Origin: an uncultured Desulfovibrio sp.
Lineage (GTDB): Bacteria > Desulfobacterota > Desulfovibrionia > Desulfovibrionales > Desulfovibrionaceae
Assembly (NCBI GenBank): GCA_944327285.1
Contig: CALVHG010000006.1
Span: forward strand, 1 to 58,008
DNA length: 58,008 bases
Direction of reading: 5' to 3'
Of this stretch, positions 34,805-43,434 are shown piece after piece; position 1 is the first letter of the stretch; each line of letters starts with the position of its first letter. The notes beneath the pieces are model-generated. The model made no database searches. It was not told the DNA's origin and saw only the letters and a list, made by a program, of their open reading frames with translations. Both the position numbers and the translations under genes were made by a program.

Positions 34805-35890
34805 ATGGCCAAGAAACCGGCCCTTTCCCCCGAAGATGCCCGCGCCGAAGCGCTCAATACGGCCCTGTCCACCATTGAGCGCAAATATGGCAAGGGCGCC
34901 GTCATGAAGCTTTCGGACGATGCGCACGTCAACATTTCCGTCATTCCCACCGGCTCCATTGGTCTGGACCTGGCCCTGGGCGTGGGCGGCATTCCCCGCG
35001 GGCGCATTACGGAGATTTTCGGCCCCGAATCTTCGGGTAAAACGACGCTTACCCTGCATATCATTGCCGAATGCCAGAAAATGGGCGGCACCTGCGCCTT
35101 TGTGGACGCCGAACACGCTCTGGACGTGACCTATGCCGCCCGGCTCGGCGTGAATACCGACGAGCTGCTCATTTCCCAGCCGGACTACGGCGAGCAGGCG
35201 CTCGACATTGCCGACATGCTGGTGCGTTCCGGGGCGGTGGATCTTGTGGTTGTAGACTCCGTGGCCGCGCTCATTCCTCAGGCGGAACTGGAGGGCGATC
35301 TGGGCGAATCGCAGGTGGGCGGCCATGCCCGTCTGATGTCCCACGCCATGCGCCGCCTGACCGGCACCATTCACAAGTCCCGCACGTCGGTTATCTTCAT
35401 CAACCAGATTCGTATGAAGATCGGCGTTACGGGCTACGGCAGCCCGGAAACCACCACGGGCGGCAATGCGCTCAAGTTCTATTCCTCCGTGCGCATGGAC
35501 ATCCGGCGTATCCAGACCCTCAAGGACAAGGAAGAGTCCTTCGGTTCGCGGACGCGGGTGCGCGTGGTCAAGAACAAGGTTGCGCCGCCGTTCCGCAGCG
35601 CAACGTTCGATATCCTCTACGGGCAGGGCATTTCCCGCGCCGGCGAGCTCATTGATCTTGGTCTTGACGCGAAGATTATCGAGCAGAGCGGTTCGTGGTT
35701 TGCGTTCGGCTCTGAAAAGCTGGGACAGGGACGCGAAAAGGTCCGCGCGCTGCTGGAAGAGGACGCCGAACTGCGTCGCCGCATCGAGGCGAAAGTCGTT
35801 GAATTTCTGGGCATGCATCCCAACGAATTTGTGCCCACGGCCGAGGATATCGAGGAAGACAAGGGCGAGCTCGAACCTTTGGACGAGTAG
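34805..35890 (+). CDS. recA: Recombinase RecA
   Basis: 361 residues. The Walker [10 protein letters not shown] is near residue 73, and [21 protein letters not shown] and the L2 loop region [16 protein letters not shown] are intact. It polymerises on single-stranded DNA, drives strand exchange and activates LexA cleavage. It has the usual acidic C-terminus ([15 protein letters not shown]). A full A-repeat occupies the usual promoter region, with the start only 39 bp away, so either the promoter is in the repeat or transcription crosses it. recX, often between recA and alaS, is absent. Confidence 0.98.
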   Translation: MAKKPALSPEDARAEALNTALSTIERKYGKGAVMKLSDDAHVNISVIPTGSIGLDLALGVGGIPRGRITEIFGPESSGKTTLTLHIIAECQKMGGTCAFVDAEHALDVTYAARLGVNTDELLISQPDYGEQALDIADMLVRSGAVDLVVVDSVAALIPQAELEGDLGESQVGGHARLMSHAMRRLTGTIHKSRTSVIFINQIRMKIGVTGYGSPETTTGGNALKFYSSVRMDIRRIQTLKDKEESFGSRTRVRVVKNKVAPPFRSATFDILYGQGISRAGELIDLGLDAKIIEQSGSWFAFGSEKLGQGREKVRALLEEDAELRRRIEAKVVEFLGMHPNEFVPTAEDIEEDKGELEPLDE

Positions 35891-36085
35891 GCCCGTCTCT
35901 CCTTGTGACGACGTTGCCGCGCGAAAGAGCGACGGCGTCGCGGCCGTTGTCTTTTTGCGAACGGGCGGCGGAAACGCCGTCCGTTCTTGCCGTCAATAAC
36001 CCGATTCCGCATGCAGGCCGTTTGTCGGCCATGCGCCAAACAGGCGCGGAGGCCCCGCCGCCCCGCCGCCCCGCAGGAGCCTCTC

Positions 36086-38749
36086 ATGCTCACCGCCAAG
36101 GAAATTCGTCAGAAATATCTCCAGTTCTTCGCCCGTCACGGGCACGACATTCTGCCCTCCGGTCCGCTGATTCCCCCCAACGATCCCACGCTGCTGTTCA
36201 CCAACGCGGGCATGGTGCAGTTCAAGAAGTTTTTTCTTGGCGAAGAGCAGCGCGCCGTGCCGCGCGTGACGACCTCGCAGAAGTGCCTGCGCGTTTCCGG
36301 CAAGCATAACGACCTTGAAAACGTGGGCCGCACGGCTCGCCACCATACTTTCTTCGAGATGCTGGGCAACTTTTCCTTCGGCGACTACTTCAAGCGCGAA
36401 GCCATCACCTGGGCCTGGGCGTTCGTGACCGAGGAACTGGGCCTGCCCAAGGACAAGCTCTGGGTGACGGTGTTCCGCGAGGACGACGAGGCCGCGCAGA
36501 TCTGGCAGGAAGTGGCGGGGCTCGATCCTTCCCGCATCGTGCGCATGGGCGAAAAGGACAACTTCTGGACCATGGGCGATACCGGCCCCTGCGGTCCCTG
36601 CTCGGAAATTTACATCGATCAGGGCGAAGACATGGCCTGCGGCCCTGACTGCGGCATCGGCAAATGCGACTGTGACCGCTTCCTCGAAATCTGGAATCTT
36701 GTGTTCACTCAGTTCGATCAGCATGCCGACGGCACGCGGGATCGTCTGGCCCGTCCCAATATCGATACCGGTATGGGGCTGGAGCGCATCGCGGCCGTCT
36801 GTCAGGGCAAGCGTTCCAACTTTGATTGCGATCTCTTTCAGGACATCATCCAGTACGCGGCCGAGCTGGCGGGCGTGAAATATTCGTTCAGCGCGCCCGA
36901 CACCAACGACGTGGACACGGCGCTGCGCGTCATTGCCGACCATGCTCGCGCGGCGGCCTTCCTCATTGCCGACGGCACGCTGCCCTCCAACGAAAGCCGC
37001 GGCTACGTGCTGCGCCGTCTGATTCGCCGTGCCCTGCGCTTTGCCACGCTCATGGGCGTGCACGAGCCTTTCCTGTACAAGGTGGCCCGCAAGGTGACGG
37101 AAGTCATGGGCGAGGCCTATCCCGAACTGGTGGAACACGCCGACTTCATTGCCCGCGCCGTGCGCGAGGAAGAGCAGCGTTTCTCCCAGACCCTCGACAA
37201 GGGGCTGGAAATGCTGGAAGAGGAACTCGCCGCTCTGGAGAAGAAGGGCGAACGCCGCATTGACGGCGCGTTTTGCTTCAAGCTGTCCGACACCTACGGC
37301 TTCCCGCTGGATATCGTCAGCGATGTGGCCGAAAAGCGCGGCTTCAGCGTGGATGCCGAGGGCTTTGAAGCCCACATGGCCGCCCAGCGTACCCGCGCCC
37401 GCGAAAGCCAGAAGAAAACCGGCCTGCTGGGTAAGGAAGAAGGCGGCAGCGGCATCTTTGCCGCGCTGGCGGAAGACGGTCTGCAAAGCCGTTTCGTGGG
37501 CTACGGACAGACCGAAGCCCGCGGCCGGATTGTGGCCCTGCTGGATGAAAGCGGCGCGCAGGTGGAAGAACTGACGGGCAAGGGCTACGTGGTCGCCAGT
37601 CAGACCCCCTTCTACGGCGAGTCCGGCGGTCAGGCCGGGGATACGGGCGTTATTGCCGGTCCTGACGGCGTTGCCGACGTGACCGATACCATCAAGCCTG
37701 TGCCGAGCCTTATTGTGCACTGCGTCAGCCTTACGTCGGGCGCGCTGCGTCTTGATCAGGAAGCGCTCTTTACCGTCCATGCCGATGAGCGCCTCGCCAC
37801 GGCCCGCAATCACAGCTGCACGCATCTGCTGCACGCCGCCCTGCGCAATGTGCTCGGCACGCACGTCAAGCAGGCCGGTTCGCTGGTGACGCCCCAGCGT
37901 CTGCGTTTCGACTTCTCGCATATTGCGGCTCTGACGCCCGAAGAACTGGCTGCCGTCGAGCGGCAGGTCAACGCGGCCATCATGGCGGACCTGCCCGTGC
38001 AGTGCCGGGAAATGCACATTGACGAAGCCCGCAAGCTGGGCGCGATGGCCCTGTTCGGGGAAAAGTACGGCGACGTTGTGCGCGTGGTGAACATGGGCGA
38101 AGGCGCGGAGCAGTTCTCGCTGGAACTGTGCGGCGGCACTCATCTTGCCCGCACCGGGCAGGCCGGCTGCCTGCGCATTGTGTCCGAAAGCGGCGTGGCC
38201 GCCGGCGTGCGCCGCATCGAGGCCGTTACCGGCTGGAATGCGCTGGCCCTGGCCGATGAGGAGCGGACGACCCTGCATGAACTGGCCGGTCTGCTCAAGA
38301 CCAAGCCCGATCAGCTTGCCGAGCGCGTCAAGGCGCTTCAGTCTGATGTGAAGAAGCTGCGCAAGGCTTCCGAGAAGGCGTCCGCATCGCCGACGTCGGG
38401 CGCGGATATTGTGGCCGCAGCGACGGAAATCAACGGTATCAAGGTCGCCACGGCCGCCCTGCCGGGCGTTTCCGGCAAGGCTTTGCCCGATCTTATGGAC
38501 GACGTGCGCTCGCGCATGCCTTCCGGCGTGGCCTGCCTTGCCGGTATTGAAGGCGACAAGGTGAGTCTTGTTCTCTACGTTTCCAAGGATTTGCACGACC
38601 GCTTCACGGCTCCGGCCCTGATTAAGGACGTGGCCGCGCCCTGCGGCGGTTCCGGCGGCGGTCGCCCGGATCTGGCCCGTGCGGGCGGCAGCAAGCCTGA
38701 CGCCGTGGAAGAAGCCTTTGCCGTTCTGCGGGCCCGCATCGGCGGCTAA
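36086..38749 (+). CDS. alaS: Alanyl-tRNA synthetase
   Basis: 887 residues, full length class II AlaRS. The N-terminal aminoacylation domain begins [19 protein letters not shown] and includes RKHND-like [20 protein letters not shown]. The editing domain has the [12 protein letters not shown] (HxxxH) and [10 protein letters not shown] metal-binding motifs; the C-Ala domain ends [14 protein letters not shown]. The ATG at 36086 follows AGGAGCC; the frame from 35987 is not conserved. About 195 bp separate it from recA and it is probably cotranscribed or near it. Confidence 0.97.
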   Translation: MLTAKEIRQKYLQFFARHGHDILPSGPLIPPNDPTLLFTNAGMVQFKKFFLGEEQRAVPRVTTSQKCLRVSGKHNDLENVGRTARHHTFFEMLGNFSFGDYFKREAITWAWAFVTEELGLPKDKLWVTVFREDDEAAQIWQEVAGLDPSRIVRMGEKDNFWTMGDTGPCGPCSEIYIDQGEDMACGPDCGIGKCDCDRFLEIWNLVFTQFDQHADGTRDRLARPNIDTGMGLERIAAVCQGKRSNFDCDLFQDIIQYAAELAGVKYSFSAPDTNDVDTALRVIADHARAAAFLIADGTLPSNESRGYVLRRLIRRALRFATLMGVHEPFLYKVARKVTEVMGEAYPELVEHADFIARAVREEEQRFSQTLDKGLEMLEEELAALEKKGERRIDGAFCFKLSDTYGFPLDIVSDVAEKRGFSVDAEGFEAHMAAQRTRARESQKKTGLLGKEEGGSGIFAALAEDGLQSRFVGYGQTEARGRIVALLDESGAQVEELTGKGYVVASQTPFYGESGGQAGDTGVIAGPDGVADVTDTIKPVPSLIVHCVSLTSGALRLDQEALFTVHADERLATARNHSCTHLLHAALRNVLGTHVKQAGSLVTPQRLRFDFSHIAALTPEELAAVERQVNAAIMADLPVQCREMHIDEARKLGAMALFGEKYGDVVRVVNMGEGAEQFSLELCGGTHLARTGQAGCLRIVSESGVAAGVRRIEAVTGWNALALADEERTTLHELAGLLKTKPDQLAERVKALQSDVKKLRKASEKASASPTSGADIVAAATEINGIKVATAALPGVSGKALPDLMDDVRSRMPSGVACLAGIEGDKVSLVLYVSKDLHDRFTAPALIKDVAAPCGGSGGGRPDLARAGGSKPDAVEEAFAVLRARIGG

Positions 38750-38841
38750 ACCTTTCGTACGCCCTGCATAAGGGCGGCGACGGACGCCGGGCGTTCCCGT
38801 CAGGGGAAAGCCGCTTCGGGCGTTCCTGTTGTGTTGCCATG

Positions 38842-38870
38842 CCGCGGAAAGGGCGCGTCCTTTTCCGCGG
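38842..38870. terminator. Hairpin after alaS
   Basis: CCGCGGAAAGGG and CCTTTTCCGCGG with a 5-base loop. There is no T run, so it may be a processing site or weak terminator. Confidence 0.4.
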
Positions 38871-38938
38871 TTCCCTCAGCCTGCCTTCGACGCGCATATG
38901 AAACCGGGCGCGTCCGAGGCACAGTGTAAGGATAAACG

Positions 38939-40120
38939 ATGATCGGCATTTCCAAGCTTTACTGCGGGCAGGTCGAGCCCTCCGACGCGCTGCGTTACGG
39001 TCGGCATTCCGGCCAGCTCCCGTCTCACCTTCTCCAGTTCTCCAAGGACAAGAAACCGGTCGTGGTCTGGAATATGACCCGCCGTTGCAATCTCAAGTGC
39101 GTGCATTGCTATGCGCAGGCCGTGGAAGAGGATGGTCGCGATCAGATTTCCACCGAAAAGGCCAAGGAAATGATCGACGATCTGGCGGCCTACGGCGCGC
39201 CGGTGATGCTTTTCTCCGGCGGCGAGCCGCTGGTGCGCAAGGATCTTGTGGAACTGGCCAGCCATGCCACCAGCAAGGGCATGCGCGCCGTCATTTCCAC
39301 CAACGGCACTCTGATCACCAAGGAAAAGGCCCGCGAGCTCAAGCAGGTGGGTCTGTCCTACGTGGGCATTTCCCTCGACGGTCTGGAGCCGGTGCACGAC
39401 CATTTCCGCGGCGTTCCCGGCGCCTTTAAGAAGGCGCTGGAAGGCATCGCCAACTGTCAGGCCGAAGGGCTGAAGGTCGGCCTGCGCTTTACCATCAACA
39501 AGCGCAACGTTGCCGAAATCCCCGGTATCTTCCAGCTGCTGCGCGATCTGGAAGTGCCCCGCGCCTGCTTCTATCACCTTGTGTATTCCGGTCGCGGTTC
39601 CGAGCTGATCAAGGAAGACCTTGATCATGCCGAAACCAGGGCGGTGCTCGATCTGATCATGGACGAGACGCGCGCCTGCTTCGATGCGGGCAAGCCCAAG
39701 GAAATTCTGACCGTGGACAACCATGCGGACGGGCCTTATGTCTGGATGCGTCTGAAGAAGGAAGATCCCAAGCGCGCCGAGGAAGTGTTCGAGCTGCTGC
39801 AATTCAACGAAGGCAACAACTCCGGGCGCGGCATCGGCTGCATTTCCTGGGATGGACAGGTGCACGCCGATCAGTTCTGGCGCAACCATACCTTCGGCAA
39901 TGTGCTGGAGCGTCCTTTCTCGGAAATCTGGGACGATCCTTCCATCGAGCTGCTGCACAAGCTCAAGGATAAGAAAGCCCATGTGGGCGGCCGTTGCGCC
40001 AAGTGCCGCTATCTCTCCATCTGCGGCGGCAACTTCCGCGCCCGTGCCGAAGCCTACTACGGCGATATCTGGGCCCAGGACCCCGCCTGCTATCTGACCG
40101 ATGAGGAAATCGGGCTGTAA
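38939..40120 (+). CDS. ahbC: Radical SAM Fe-coproporphyrin III synthase (12,18-didecarboxysiroheme deacetylase)
   Basis: 393 residues. Radical SAM cysteines are C50, C54 and C57 (RRCNLKCVHCYAQ). LFSGGEPLVRKDL is the GGE SAM-binding block, and a SPASM-like C-terminus has CAKCRYLSICGG and a late DPAC. The order and pairing with hemB and a second radical SAM protein matches the Desulfovibrio alternative heme route, in which AhbC removes the two acetate groups of didecarboxysiroheme to give Fe-coproporphyrin III. AAGGA precedes the ATG. In relatives hemB follows closely; here 628 bp of repeats intervene. Confidence 0.92.
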   Translation: MIGISKLYCGQVEPSDALRYGRHSGQLPSHLLQFSKDKKPVVVWNMTRRCNLKCVHCYAQAVEEDGRDQISTEKAKEMIDDLAAYGAPVMLFSGGEPLVRKDLVELASHATSKGMRAVISTNGTLITKEKARELKQVGLSYVGISLDGLEPVHDHFRGVPGAFKKALEGIANCQAEGLKVGLRFTINKRNVAEIPGIFQLLRDLEVPRACFYHLVYSGRGSELIKEDLDHAETRAVLDLIMDETRACFDAGKPKEILTVDNHADGPYVWMRLKKEDPKRAEEVFELLQFNEGNNSGRGIGCISWDGQVHADQFWRNHTFGNVLERPFSEIWDDPSIELLHKLKDKKAHVGGRCAKCRYLSICGGNFRARAEAYYGDIWAQDPACYLTDEEIGL

Positions 40121-40128
40121 TTGCGGGG

Positions 40129-40199
40129 TAGAGCGTTTTGCCTTTGAAAAGGGTAAAACGCGAGGCGGCGGCACAGCGCCCCGCCCGGCCCAAAGTGAA
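40129..40199 (+). repeat. A-repeat, 5' half only
   Basis: Stem 1 (TTTTGCCTTT/AAAGGGTAAAA) and the GC-rich stem are present, truncated at CCCAAAGTGA by a B element. Confidence 0.75.
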
Positions 40200-40210
40200 T
40201 AGCTCTGTTT

Positions 40211-40265
40211 TGAGGGGGAAGGAGGGGCCTTGCGTTGCTGCGGAAGGGATTCTCCTTCCCCCTTT
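40211..40265 (+). repeat. B-type hairpin
   Basis: TGAGGGGGAAGGAGG and CTCCTTCCCCC around a CCTTGCGTTGCTGCGG loop. Confidence 0.65.
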
Positions 40266-40297
40266 GAACTGGACCTGTCAACATTAAATCGTTCTTC

Positions 40298-40382
40298 TGG
40301 GGGGAAGGAACCCCCCTTGGCTAGCGCGCAAGGGGGCGTTTCCTTCCCCCCAGACCCCCCATCCTTCCCCCAACGCGCTTTT
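40298..40382 (-). repeat. B-type hairpin and C-rich tract
   Basis: GGGGGGAAGGAA ... TTTCCTTCCCCCC then GACCCCCCATCCTTCCCCC and CAACGCGCTT; G-tract on the minus strand. Confidence 0.75.
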
Positions 40383-40384
40383 TT

Positions 40385-40530
40385 AGAGCGTTTTGCCCTT
40401 GAAAATGGCGAGCCATAAGGCGGCGGACAGCGTCGCCCGGCCCGAATTTGGCGGAAAAACAGCATTTTTTTGTAAAATGGCAGGCCGTATGGTTTGAAAT
40501 GCGCAGCATTTCAAACTGAAAATGCTCTAG
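40385..40530 (+). repeat. A-repeat, full length, diverged
   Basis: Middle stems changed (AGCATTTTTTTGT) but the linker and terminal stem GAAATGCGCAGCATTTC are kept. It shares one CTAG with the next tandem copy. Confidence 0.8.
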
Positions 40531-40675
40531 AGCGTTTCAACTTTGAAAAAGGGGAAATGCGAGGCGGCGGCACAGCGCCGCCCGGCCCAAAGTGAGCGGA
40601 AAAACCGCGTTTTTCCGCGAAACGACAGGCCGTATGGTTTGAAACGCGCAGCGTTTCAAACTGAAAATGCTCTAG
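40529..40675 (+). repeat. A-repeat, full length, tandem, before hemB
   Basis: Near-consensus. It ends 73 bp before the hemB start codon. Confidence 0.9.
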
Positions 40676-40748
40676 TGATGACCCACATCGGAGAAAGGGA
40701 CGGGCCCCTTCTCCGGCCGGAACAGGACATTAAACGACAGAGGTTCTC

Positions 40749-41741
40749 ATGCTGCGTGATTTTCATCGTGGTCGTCGTCTGCGTCAATCGCCGGAACTGC
40801 GCGCGCTGGTGCGCGATACGCCGCCGCTGCTGGCAGAAGATTTGATCATGCCTTATTTTGTGGTGGAAACGGACGACAGCCATTTCCGCAAGGAAATTTC
40901 CGCCATGCCCGGCCAGTATCAGCTCTCGCTGGACGAACTGGAAAAACAGGTGGAAAAGGCCGTGGACATGGGCCTGACCTCCGTGATCCTCTTCGGTATC
41001 CCGGCCGTCAAGGACGAAAAGGCCAGCGGGGCCTATGCCGAGAACGGCATTGTGCAGCAGGCAACGCGCCGTCTGCGCAAGCGTTTCCCCCGTCTGGTCA
41101 TCATGACCGACGTGTGCCTGTGCGAGTACATGAGCCACGGCCACTGCGGCATTCTTACGCCCGAAGGCCGGGTGCTCAATGATCCTACGCTGGAGCTGCT
41201 GGCCAAGACGGCGGTAAGCCAGGTTGAGGCCGGCGCGGACGTGGTGGCCCCGTCCGACATGATGGACGGCCGCGTGGCCGCCATCCGCGAAGCGCTGGAT
41301 CTGGCCGGGCATGTGATGACGCCCATCATGAGCTATGCCGTCAAGTATGCTTCGGCCTATTACGGCCCGTTCCGCGAGGCGGCGGAATCCGCGCCGTCCT
41401 GCGGCGATCGCAAGGCCTATCAGATGGACCCCGGCAACTGGCGCGAAGCCGTGCTGGAAGCCTGCGCCGATGTTATCGAAGAAGGGGCGGACGCGCTGAT
41501 CGTCAAGCCCGCCGGGCCCTATGCCGACATTATCCGCCTTGTGCGCGAAAATGTGGACGTGCCCCTGTGCGCCTATCAGGTCAGCGGTGAATACGCCATG
41601 ATCCGCGCCGCGGGGATGAACGGCTGGATTGACGAGCAGGCCGTAATGCTGGAAAGCCTGCTGGGCCTCAAGCGCGCGGGCGCGAAGATGCTGATTACCT
41701 ATTTCAGCGAAACCCTGCTGGAAAAGGGGCTGGTGCGCTGA
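40749..41741 (+). CDS. hemB: Porphobilinogen synthase (ALA dehydratase)
   Basis: 330 residues. It condenses two 5-aminolevulinate molecules to porphobilinogen. Zinc ligands are visible in TDVCLCEYMSHGHCGI, and the Schiff-base lysines are in SYAVKYASAYYGPFREAA and ALIVKPAGPY. The start is LRDFHRGRRLRQSPELRALV, as in related proteins. It shares the ATGA overlap with ahbD, so the two are translated together. The gap to ahbC is filled by two A copies, an A fragment and two B hairpins. Confidence 0.97.
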   Translation: MLRDFHRGRRLRQSPELRALVRDTPPLLAEDLIMPYFVVETDDSHFRKEISAMPGQYQLSLDELEKQVEKAVDMGLTSVILFGIPAVKDEKASGAYAENGIVQQATRRLRKRFPRLVIMTDVCLCEYMSHGHCGILTPEGRVLNDPTLELLAKTAVSQVEAGADVVAPSDMMDGRVAAIREALDLAGHVMTPIMSYAVKYASAYYGPFREAAESAPSCGDRKAYQMDPGNWREAVLEACADVIEEGADALIVKPAGPYADIIRLVRENVDVPLCAYQVSGEYAMIRAAGMNGWIDEQAVMLESLLGLKRAGAKMLITYFSETLLEKGLVR

Positions 41742-42895
41742 TGACGGAACATCCTCACAACACCGCAGGACATCCGGGCGGCCATCCGGGCGGGCATGAT
41801 CCCCGCAAGGGGCATCCGGCCATGGGCGGCCCCCGGACGCTGGAAGACGGTTCTCCCGCCTGCAAGCTCATCGCCTGGGAAGTGACGCGCTCCTGCAATC
41901 TTGCCTGCAAGCATTGCCGGGCCGAGGCGCATCCCGAACCCTATCCCGGCGAGCTGTCCACCGAAGAGGCAAAGGCGCTGATCGACACCTTCCCGCAGGT
42001 AGGCAAGCCCATCATCATCTTTACCGGCGGCGATCCCATGATGCGTGCCGATGTCTATGATCTGATTGCCTACACGCATGCCAAGGGGCTTGTCTGCGCC
42101 TTTTCGCCCAATGGCACGCTGATTACGCCCGAAAATGCCCGTCGTCTCAAGGAGGCGGGCGTGGATCGCTGCTCCATCTCCATCGATGGCGCGGATGCCG
42201 CCAGCCATGACGCCTTCCGGGGCGTTCCCGGCGCTTTCGACGCCAGCATGCGGGGTATCGGCTACCTCAAGGAGGCCGGACTGCCCTTCCAGATCAACAC
42301 GACCGTCACGCGCAACAATCTCCACAGTTTCAAGAAGATTTTTGAGCTGTGCGAGCGCATCGGCGCGGCGGCGTGGCATATCTTCCTGCTGGTGCCCATG
42401 GGCCGGGCGGCCGGGTTGGCCGATCAGGTCATCACCGCCGAGGAATACGAGGACGTGCTGCACTGGCTGTACGACTTCCGCAAGACGACCTCCATGCACC
42501 TGAAGGCAACCTGCGCCCCCCACTACTACCGCATTATGCGGCAGCGTGCCCATGAGGAGGGCGTGAGCGTTTCTCCGGCCACCTTCGGCATGGACGCCCT
42601 GACGCGCGGCTGTCTGGGCGGCACCGGCTTCTGCTTCATCAGCCATACGGGGCAGGTGCAGCCCTGCGGCTATCTGGAGCTGAATTGCGGCAATATCCGC
42701 GAGACGCCCTTCCCGGAAATCTGGCGCAACAGCGCCTATTTCAAGCAGTTCCGCGATCAGAAGTGCTATGAGGGCAAGTGCGGCGTGTGCGAGTTCCACA
42801 AGGTCTGCGGCGGGTGCCGCGCCCGTGCCTACAGCATGAGCGGCAACCATATGGCCCCGGAACCCCTGTGCACCTATCAGCCCCGCAAGGCGTAG
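41741..42895 (+). CDS. ahbD: Radical SAM heme synthase (Fe-coproporphyrin III oxidative decarboxylase)
   Basis: 384 residues. Radical SAM cysteines C52, C56 and C59 are in VTRSCNLACKHCRAEAHPEP. IIFTGGDPMMRADV is the SAM-binding motif, and CGVCEFHKVCGGCRARAYS plus PLC form the auxiliary cluster region. It decarboxylates two propionates of Fe-coproporphyrin III to vinyls, giving heme b. The first 30 residues are rich in His and Gly (six His, e.g. HPHNTAGHPGGHPGGH), possibly for metal or substrate binding. The TGA stop of hemB overlaps the ATG. Confidence 0.93.
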   Translation: MTEHPHNTAGHPGGHPGGHDPRKGHPAMGGPRTLEDGSPACKLIAWEVTRSCNLACKHCRAEAHPEPYPGELSTEEAKALIDTFPQVGKPIIIFTGGDPMMRADVYDLIAYTHAKGLVCAFSPNGTLITPENARRLKEAGVDRCSISIDGADAASHDAFRGVPGAFDASMRGIGYLKEAGLPFQINTTVTRNNLHSFKKIFELCERIGAAAWHIFLLVPMGRAAGLADQVITAEEYEDVLHWLYDFRKTTSMHLKATCAPHYYRIMRQRAHEEGVSVSPATFGMDALTRGCLGGTGFCFISHTGQVQPCGYLELNCGNIRETPFPEIWRNSAYFKQFRDQKCYEGKCGVCEFHKVCGGCRARAYSMSGNHMAPEPLCTYQPRKA

Positions 42896-42918
42896 GGGGC
42901 TTTTTTTACAGTGGATTA

Positions 42919-43002
42919 CGGGGGGAAGGAAACCCCCTTGGCTGGCGCGCAAGGGTGTTTCCTTCCCCCCGTGCCCCCCATCCTTCCCCCAACGCGCTTT
43001 TA
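42919..43002 (-). repeat. B-type hairpin and C-rich tract
   Basis: GGGGGGAAGGAAACCCCCTT and the matching TTTCCTTCCCCCC arm, then GTGCCCCCCATCCTTCCCCC and CAACGCGC. It lies 24 bp after ahbD and may terminate it. Confidence 0.75.
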
Positions 43003-43108
43003 TCTGGAGAATGGACGTTGCGGGAATGCCGCCGCTTTCCCTTCGGCAGCCGTCCCCCGGAAGAGCGGGAAAGCGCATGCGAGGGATGAAAATTTACCGA
43101 GGGATTTT

Positions 43109-43236
43109 TTAGAGTTTCTGTTTGAAGGCATATGGCCTGTTGGTTCGCGGAAAAACGCGGTTTTTCCGCTCACTTTGGACCGAGCGGCGCTGTCTGCGCC
43201 TCGCGTTTCACCTTTTTCAAAGTTGAAACGCTCTAA
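43109..43236 (-). repeat. A-repeat with deleted terminal stem
   Basis: The terminal stem has collapsed to GTTTGAAGGCATATGGCCTG. The middle and outer stems are intact, ending GAAACGCTCTAA. Confidence 0.75.
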
Positions 43237-43252
43237 AGTGTAAATAAGTTAA

Positions 43253-43274
43253 ATATATCAATATATTGATATAT
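43253..43274. other. Perfect AT palindrome of 22 bp
   Basis: ATATATCA-ATATAT-TGATATAT reads identically on both strands. It lies in an AT-rich pocket between an A and a B repeat, in otherwise GC-rich DNA. Confidence 0.7.
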
Positions 43275-43280
43275 CTTTCT

Positions 43281-43393
43281 GAAAAGCGCGCTGGGGAAGG
43301 GATGGAGGGCATGGGGGAAGGATTACAAGAACGCCTTTCCTTCGGAAAGGCTGGGCCCTCTCGCGTTAGCAGAGGGGTTCCCCTTCCCCCAAA
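43281..43393 (+). repeat. B-type repeat
   Basis: GAAAAGCGCGCTGGGGAAGG, GATGGAGGGCATGGGGG, then a loop with CCTTTCC/GGAAAGG and the closing TTCCCCTTCCCCC. It ends 42 bp before the comM-like start codon. Confidence 0.75.
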
Positions 43394-43434
43394 CATCCCA
43401 AACGGTGGACGCAATCGAGCAAGGAGCCCGCACA

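Noticed and set aside
35993-38596. An 867-codon open frame on the minus strand
   Set aside because: Antisense shadow of alaS caused by high GC at third positions.
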